DNA from: Nannobrachium achirus
Taxonomy: Eukaryota; Chordata; Actinopteri; Myctophiformes; Myctophidae
NCBI GenBank assembly: GCA_963921795.1
Contig: OY997661.1
Location: forward strand, 36,815,970 to 36,879,969
DNA: 64,000 nucleotides
Direction of reading: 5' to 3'
Shown: positions 57,594 through 64,000 of the stretch, piece after piece
How positions within the stretch are numbered: position 1 is the first letter of the stretch
How the letters are laid out: each line of letters starts with the position of its first letter
Program-made: the position numbers and the translations under genes
Notes under the pieces: generated by a model
Told to the model about the DNA's origin: nothing
The model's input: the letters and a program-made list of their open reading frames with translations, nothing else
Database searches by the model: none

Positions 57594-57657
57594 GGTGTAC
57601 GTCATTTATTTTAAAATTAATATGATCCGACATGTGGTAGGTTGAGGCTGTTATTAA

Positions 57658-57693
<36 letters not shown>

Positions 57694-57730
57694 TGGTATC
57701 ATAATGCTGGTTATTCTGCTGTGTGTGTAG
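57594..57730 (+). repeat. Downstream duplicate with (GCGT)n and the exon 4 acceptor
   Basis: Holds GTGGTAGGTTGAGGCTGTTA, then (GCGT)n at 57659-57696, then GGTTATTCTGCTGTGTGTGTAG, the acceptor. Confidence 0.8.
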
Positions 57731-57843
57731 TCGGGGAGTTTGTGAGCGACGCCCTGCTGGTTCCCGACAAGTGTAAGTTCCTGCACCAGGAACGCATGGA
57801 CCAGTGTGAGAGTCACCTGCACTGGCACACTGTGGCCAAAGAG
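57731..57843 (+). CDS. APP: APP exon 4: end of growth-factor-like domain, start of copper-binding domain
   Basis: 113 bp as in human. It encodes (V)[37 protein letters not shown]. The copper-ligand histidines of the HLHWH stretch (human H147, H149, H151) are kept. The donor GTATGTG is followed 7 bp into the intron by a 100-bp (CA)n array. Confidence 0.95.
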
Positions 57844-57849
57844 GTATGT

Positions 57850-58649
<800 letters not shown>

Positions 58650-58993
58650 TTACAACTGACAAGCTCTAAGAGTTGAGGCATTACATTTTGTATAACACGG
58701 TTCTATTGTGAAAATAGCAGATCTACATGCTCACAACGCCTCGCGTTGCGAGGCGTTGTGAGCATGTAGATCGGCTATTTTCACAATGTCTGCCTCTAAT
58801 ATTTGACAGTTTGCCCAATTTGTAATTTCAAAGGTATTAAAATGTCCTTAAATTGTCACTTAAGAAATGTACTATACACTTAAACTTTATGTTCAATGTT
58901 TTACAGTGGAGTGAGAAAACAACATTGCACATTTAGTTAATCATCTGGGGACACCAAGAAATAATTTGGGGACCCACAGGTTGAGAACCACTG
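58650..58993 (+). mobile_element. hAT element, GTTCTCAACC family, copy lacking the left end
   Basis: Right end GGTTGAGAACCACTG. Stem-loop at 58709-58785 (CATGCTCACAACGCC). The left TIR is missing or replaced by GGGTTTGTTGAGGGGG. Confidence 0.8.
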
Positions 58994-59239
58994 CCTTACA
59001 TGTCTGTAACTCTGAGAGTTTAGGGGTTCCTTGAAATAAATACATTTTGAGAACCGACATGTGCTTGTCGACACCCAACCCGAGACCCACATGAAGGCGT
59101 CAGCAGTGACAGGGACGATAAACATGGCAGGGAGTTGGCACAGCAACTGAATTCTTCAGTTCTCAGAGCAAATCGCAACCTTTTTCCTGTGGGAACCCCA
59201 CACCCTCCGATAACCCTTTATACAAAGTGCATTCTAAAT

Positions 59240-59454
59240 CATCGGTTCTCAAACTCTATCGTGACTCCCAAAATGATACGTATTTGGTCGCAGACCCCCC
59301 TATCTGTAAATGTTTTGTTCCAGGGACCCCCAGAAGAGATGATTTGTGTTTCTTATAATTATTTTATTTTTCAAAGATACCAAATGTTCAAGCTCGCTGT
59401 GCGGCACCAAGTGACAGCTGTGAGCTTGTAGATCTGCTACTTTTGAGAACCATG
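59240..59454. mobile_element. Small hAT element with a stem-loop beside its right end
   Basis: CATCGGTTCTCAAACTC start and TTTTGAGAACCATG end. TTCTAAAT (59232-59239) and TTCTGAAT (59455-59462) flank it, 7 of 8. The stem-loop (59376-59446) lies against the right end, not in the centre. Confidence 0.75.
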
Positions 59455-59937
59455 TTCTGAATCCTAAGGGGGTTATTTCTTGTACTTAATACTTCATATT
59501 GCTTTCTGTTGAAACCTTTATAAACCTTTCTACATAACAATATCACAAGCAATTTTATACAGAAAAAGAAAAACAAAGAAACAAGAATGCAAAAAAAAAA
59601 GATTACAACAAGATTACATTAGCCCAGCCGCTCCTTCCCTCCCCCCACAGAACACAGACCTTCTCAAAAGCATTTGGTGAATAAGAATGGTATTCAATTA
59701 GGCATGTTTGATGATCCTGTTTATTATGTCAGTCAGTTGCCAATAGATCCAATATATGGACCCCATATCTTCCGGAAATTATGTAAACTCTAATTCATTG
59801 TGTGGATAAGTTGTTCAAAGGAGGCTACCCTGGTCATCTCATCTAGGATGCAGGATAGTATTGAGACATTGGAAATCAAAGGAGAGAATCCTAAAAAAAA
59901 CAACTAAAAAAAACGTACTGTACTGTATGTTGCTATA
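59455..59937. mobile_element. Possible LINE 3' region, antisense
   Basis: A-rich stretch at 59560-59615 and ATATGGACCCCATATCTTCC at 59755 resemble fish LINE UTR sequence. I cannot name the family. Confidence 0.35.
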
Positions 59938-60319
59938 TGTAACGGAGGTGATCCGAACCTCCCCACCCGGCTTCGAACCGGGTCTCCCGCGTGAAAGTCC
60001 AATATCTTAACCATCACTCCAAAGGGACATCCCTATGGAACAAGGGCAGATACTAGACTTTTAAGGCTTCAGGCTGGGGCTGCGACTCTCTCCGCCACAC
60101 TCACCCCCCTTTGACCTCCTCCTACGGGGAAGCCCGGATCCGGGTCACGGCACCAATGTAACGGAGGTGATCCGAACCTCCCCACCCGGCTTCGAACCCG
60201 GGTCTCCCGCGTGAAAGTCCAATATCTTAACCATCACTCCAAAGGGACATCCCTATGGAACGAGGGCAGATACTAGACTTTTAAGGCTTCAGGCTGGAGC
60301 TGCGACTCTCTCCGCCACA
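59938..60319 (-). mobile_element. LTR miniature element (TRIM) with tRNA-like LTRs, Helenus-type
   Basis: Two near-identical LTRs of about 162 bp (59938-60099, 60157-60319) enclose 57 bp. Read on the minus strand the LTR runs TGTGGCGGAG to CCGTTACA. The internal part begins TTGGTGCCGTGACC, as a primer-binding region, and ends in a purine tract AAAGGGGGGTGAG. Each LTR has a tRNA-like part with GTGATGGTTAAGA (A-box-like) and GGGTTCGAA (B box). TATA and TACA flank the whole. It codes for nothing, looks whole for a non-autonomous element, and the close LTR match suggests a recent insertion. Confidence 0.75.
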
Positions 60320-60423
60320 TACATACAGTATATCTAGAATGATACCGATGTTTTCATGGTTTTAATGGGTTGAAATGGCAAACCACCCTCTCTCTCCCTC
60401 TCTGTCTATCTCTGTCTCTACAG

Positions 60424-60614
60424 TCGTGTGGCGACCGCACCATGAACCTCCATGACTACGGCATGCTGCTGCCGTGCGCCATCGACCGTTTCCGCGGCGT
60501 GGAGTTTGTGTGCTGCCCCGCCGAGGCGGAGCATGACGCCGACAGCGCCGAGCAGGACGACGACGACTCCGACGTCTGGTGGGGCGGAGCCGAGACCGAC
60601 TACTCTGACAACAG
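60424..60614 (+). CDS. APP: APP exon 5: copper-binding domain and start of the acidic region
   Basis: 191 bp (human 194). It encodes [55 protein letters not shown] and AETDYSDN, with a split Ser. Tyr and Met of the HDYGM stretch complete the copper site, and four cysteines bring the E1 total to 12. DSDVWWGGA is the conserved link to the acidic domain. Donor GTACCA is weak. A hAT element begins 20 bp downstream. Confidence 0.95.
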
Positions 60615-60634
60615 GTACCAAAAATGGAACGGAG

Positions 60635-60894
60635 TAGTGATGTGTCATTCATGAGTGATTCGTTCATAAAATTTGAATCATTAGCAAGACATTAACAATC
60701 CCTGAAATGTGTTGTTCACACTTTCGTTCACACCCCCACCGTCTCCCCCCGAAATAGCCCCCGGCACACAGGATGTTTGTGTTTTTCACGGGACGATCAC
60801 GCTATGAACGTGAACAAATCGTTTGAAAGGATCGTTACCATGAACGTGAACGAAATGATTCGTTCACTGAAATGAACGGGATTGCCCATCACTA
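60635..60894. mobile_element. hAT element close to the exon 5 donor
   Basis: TAGTGATGTGTCATTC and GATTGCCCATCACTA are the ends. GAACGGAG (60627-60634) and GAACAGAG (60895-60902) flank it, 7 of 8. Repeated GAACGTGAAC/GATTCGTTC words inside. Non-coding. Confidence 0.85.
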
Positions 60895-61541
60895 GAACAG
60901 AGCATTCATTAAAATCATTGGTAGCACCTGTGAAGGAAGTAAGGATTTCTTTTATTTTCTTTCCAATATGGCCACATGTGCATAGAGCCTATTAGGAGGC
61001 ACTTATCCAGAGCGACTCACGCAAAGCACGTTAGTTAATCGCACACAAGGCAGAGAGACAGTGCCTCAAGAAAATTAGGGTGCCATGTAAGCAATGAATC
61101 TGGCATTTAGATCGCATTCTTAAACATTAGCGGTCAAGAGAAAAAACATGAGCTAAGACACAAAACACAATGACAATGACAAAACACAATTTGTATAAAA
61201 ATGTTCTATTGTTCTATAAGTTGGTCATCTGGGGACCCCCCAAAACAATTCGGGGACCCCCCTGGTTGAGGTTGAGAACCACCGAGCTAGGGTGAGGTGA
61301 AGGCTGAAGAGATGAGGGGTGGGTAGGGCGGCTTTGGTTGCTTTGTGGGCCAACATCAGTGTTGTTTAGTGCTCGGTGCGGGCAGCAATGTTTTGGCTGA
61401 TTTAAGACCAGGCGTGCTGCGGCATTCTGGATCATTTGGAGGAGCGTGCAGAGGCCAGCGAAGAGGAAGTTAACAATAGTTCAAGCTTCGAGCTCATTTC
61501 CTTCCCTAATGTCCTCTCTCCTCCCCTTCTCCTCCTCGCAG
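60895..61541. other. Rest of intron 5
   Basis: 61216-61290 is a right end of the GTTCTCAACC family. 61290-61450 (GACCAGGCGTGCTGCGGCAT) is a dispersed repeat of unknown class. The acceptor tract 61500-61541 is a strong CT run. Confidence 0.6.
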
Positions 61542-61638
61542 CATGGTGAGAGAGCCAGAGCCAGCCGACCAGCAGCAGGCAGAGGAGGAGATCAGGACCA
61601 CTGCTCCTCCTGCCGTGGTGGAGCAACAGCAGCAGCAG
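61542..61638 (+). CDS. APP: APP exon 6a: Gln-rich part of the acidic linker
   Basis: 97 bp. It completes a Ser codon and encodes MVREPEPADQQQAEEEIRTT then APPAVVEQQQQQ. The acceptor is strong (CTCCTCGCAG) and the donor is CAG/GTAGGC inside a CAG run. Phases join exon 5 and 63111 exactly. Human APP has no counterpart exon; it goes from DYADGS to the Glu-rich exon. I recall a similar NSM.REPE stretch in zebrafish APP, so it is probably fish-wide. Confidence 0.85.
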
Positions 61639-61764
61639 GTAGGCCTGTCAACACCAACATGAACCGCTAAATCAGGGGCGTCCAAAGTGTGGCTCGATGA
61701 CGAATGTTATACAGCCCACAACATTCATCATCATTCCTTAATTTAGGCCTAGGATTATTGAATG

Positions 61765-62290
61765 ATTTGACTATTGAAAAATAGCAGATATACAAGCTCA
61801 CAGCGCGGCACCGAGTGCCGCGCTGCGAGCTTGTAGATCTGCTATTTTTGAAAACGTCGTGAAAATGTGTGCAAATCTTTGAATATATGTATTTTCAAAG
61901 CGTACGTTTGTAACTTAAATTTTGCCTCTGGGTGGTCCCTGGAACTAGATATTTTGAGATGCGGGTCCGTGGCCAAATAAATATCATGTTGGGGGTCCTT
62001 CACATGAAAAGGTTTGAGAACCACTGACAGAGTAGTCTCTCAAGAACAGACTGAGCTCCAGTTGAGTGAAAAGGACCTTTTCTTTGACGATGGCTAAGCC
62101 AGATTGCTGACATAGAAACATCGGTTTTTCAAAAAACCTTAGAAGGATTCAAAAGACACTTATAGAATCGGGTCAGAAGTCTAATTTTCAAGATTTTTCA
62201 AAAATAGCAGATCTACAAGCTCGCAGCGCGGCACCGAGTGCCGCGCTGTGAGCTTGTATATCTGCTGTTTTTCATTAGTTAAAGCATAAA
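61765..62290. mobile_element. hAT-like composite family with two stem-loops, copy 3
   Basis: Stem-loops at 61778-61848 and 62206-62275, both with GCGCGGCACC/GGTGCCGCGC-type inner arms, the best paired in the window. GGTTTGAGAACCACTGA at 62011 marks an internal hAT end. Outer ends are missing. Confidence 0.75.
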
Positions 62291-62725
62291 ATAATAATAC
62301 ACTATAATGTGTACCCTTTCTAAATGGGTTAATTGTACTAGTATAAAGGACCCGCCAGCAACATCAAACAAGAATATTTTATAGTACAATTTGTTAGGAT
62401 TTCTTGTTCCCAAGCTGTTGTCTCATTCTGGAGGGTCAAAGAAAGGCTATTTTGTTGTATTTTTTACCTTGCACGTCTAATTAGATTTGGTAATGTGAGT
62501 TATTTGTGTTTTGTTCAGAGCACACACCAGACAAAAAACATTGATATTAAATATTTATAATGATGGTTAACTCTTCTGATGCCTATCTCGAACTAGTTCG
62601 GCTCTAATTTGTCGGCTAGCGACGCAGTTAGTGCTGTGGCTAAATGTAAATCTCCACGATATCATCATTGTGAGTGTTTTTTTTTTTGTCACGATAAACG
62701 ATAATAACGATTATCCCCATCCCTT

Positions 62726-63100
62726 GCAGGGCTGTCACAGTTATTACATAATCTTCTAATCACGATTATTTGACATAATCGCAATTATTTTGACATACTT
62801 TTTACATATTGAACATTTTTCATATTTTCAAAGATTTTCAAAAATAGTAGAAATTGCAGATCTTTGAGCTCACAACGCGTCGCGATGCTTGTAGATCGGC
62901 TATTTCCACTATCAATCTTCTTTTTCAAGTATAAAGTTGTCAAATATGTAAGTAATTTCTTTGTATATTTAGGTTATGTGTCATATCTGCCATGTGCAAC
63001 TTCAAAGCCTACAAGCCAAACAGGAATGTAATTGACAAAAACACAATTAAATCGTTATATAATTAAATTGTTATATAAATATTTTAAGTGACAATTAATC
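62726..63100. mobile_element. hAT-like element reaching the exon 6b acceptor
   Basis: CAGGGCTGTCACAGTTATTAC start, stem-loop 62848-62920, then GCCATGTGCAACTTCAAAGC and GACAATTAATC as in 10886-11232. The right TIR is missing: homology stops at about 63100, 10 bp before the exon. Confidence 0.78.
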
Positions 63101-63110
63101 ATCTCCACAG

Positions 63111-63405
63111 GAGGAGGAGGTGGTGGAGGAGGTGGAGGAGGCGCTGGACAACGACCGGGACGGAGACGGGGTGGAGGACGAGGAGGACGAAGAGGAGGAC
63201 GAGGACGAGGCTGGAGCAGTGGAGGAGGACGTGGTTGACACGCTCGACGACACCGCCGCCACCGCCGACGATGAGGACGACGACGACGACGAAGATGATG
63301 ATGACGAAGAGGACATCGACGACGGCGAGCCCACCACCAACGTTGCCATGACGACCACCACCACCACTACCACCACCACCGAGTCCGTGGAGGAGGTGGT
63401 CCGAG
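63111..63405 (+). CDS. APP: APP exon 6b: acidic domain and Thr run
   Basis: 295 bp (human exon 6 is 203 bp). It encodes EEEVVEEVEEALDNDRDGDG, long Glu/Asp runs, then AMTTTTTTTTTT and ESVEEVVR with a split Glu. Human ends this exon with ATTTTTTTESVEEVVR, so the 3' end is clearly orthologous. The acidic stretch is longer than in mammals. Codons are GC-rich with long GAG/GAC runs that could slip. Confidence 0.93.
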
Positions 63406-63984
63406 GTGAGGGCGGGGCTCGCCGCCGTGTGATCTAGTGTTCTGTCTTTTCACAGGAAATAATATTATGTTCTTTTTCTGTCGTTTTTTTGTCTTTGTCC
63501 CATTTTGCCTATTTTTATTTATTTAAATTGTTAGTGCTACTTTACACATAAAAAACAGCTGATTACAATTAAGTATAGGGCGTTTTTGACTAAATATTTT
63601 TTATATTTAGAAAATAACAACTGGAAATGTTTTGAAATTTCCCGATTTTCTTTTGTGATATGTTGTTCGTAATCTTTTTGTAATTTTAATAAGTCTTATT
63701 ATTATTTATAGTTTATTTGTTATTTTATTTAACATTTTTTATCACGTTTGCCTATTATGACATGCACAAAATATGGATGCTGGGCTGAATAGAGTTAAAA
63801 CGGCATTGAATCTAAGTCTTTTAAACTTTTGGATAAAAGTCTTCAAAACCCCCGGTCACGTGGGTTATTTTGCACGGACCTCCAGTCCGACATTAAGCAT
63901 ACACTCAGCTTTACCGTGGCGAGCAGCTTCGGAAGGTGAACGTAACGACACTGGTGTGTGTCCTCCACCCCTCCCCCCTCGCAG
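63406..63984 (+). other. APP intron before the KPI exon
   Basis: Donor GTGAGG, acceptor CCCCCCTCGCAG. AT-rich, no repeats recognised. Confidence 0.75.
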
Positions 63985-64000
63985 AGGTGTGCCGCGCCGG
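63985..64000 (+). CDS. APP: APP KPI exon, start only
   Basis: Joins the split Glu and reads EVCRA before the window ends. Human KPI exon starts EVCSEQAETG. This exon encodes a Kunitz protease-inhibitor domain and is alternatively spliced in mammals. Only 16 bp are visible, so the call rests on the phase, the acceptor and the EVC start. Confidence 0.75.

Larger units (their letters stand above)
61639..63110 (+). other. APP intron inside the acidic region
   Basis: 1.47 kb, donor GTAGGC, acceptor CTCCACAG. It is nearly filled by 61765-62290 and 62726-63100. No human counterpart. Confidence 0.75.

Noticed and set aside
63088-63437. Arg/Thr-rich and Ser-rich frames overlapping exon 6b
   Set aside because: Shadows of the acidic APP exon; phase and homology support only the EEEVVEEVEE frame.

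Overview
The window is vertebrate, most likely teleost fish, nuclear DNA. It holds the last coding exon of CYYR1 (3913-4049) and the first eight coding exons, through the start of the Kunitz (KPI) exon, of an amyloid precursor protein gene (APP; 9221 to beyond 64000). Both genes lie on the + strand, in the same order and orientation as human CYYR1 and APP. The fish assignment rests on fish-type APP sequence, tRNA-derived SINEs of fish type, many non-autonomous hAT elements and a very heavy load of long (CA/GT)n arrays. That microsatellite load resembles cod-like fishes but does not prove the order.

Layout: 1-3912 is the end of the last CYYR1 intron. 3913-4049 is its terminal exon, with the 3' UTR to about 4.7 kb. 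4.7-8.8 kb is intergenic and full of transposon pieces. 8.8-9.2 kb is the presumed APP promoter and 5' UTR. Exon 1 (9221-9292) encodes the start and signal peptide. Intron 1 (9293-51814, 42.5 kb) holds no gene I can recognise and is mostly repeats. Exons 2-5 (51815-51982, 56861-56990, 57731-57843, 60424-60614) encode the growth-factor-like and copper-binding domains with all 12 expected cysteines. The acidic region is split over two exons (61542-61638 and 63111-63405), where human APP has one. The KPI exon starts at 63985 and runs off the window. All splice phases agree.

The repeat landscape is the unusual part. A short stem-loop built on AGATCTACAAGCTCAC and its reverse complement occurs about 50 times. 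It sits inside at least seven differently ended transposon families and also alone. Each family has its own variant, and the variant is present in both arms. A second group of elements has TAGCC-like ends and 9-bp target duplications (2970-3845, 15155-15800, 50400-50474, 52027-52127); one is a fold-back with 306-bp arms that are almost identical. At 59938-60319 there is a 382-bp LTR miniature element whose LTRs carry a tRNA-like sequence. Transposon ends or microsatellites lie within about 60 bp of many splice sites of both genes.
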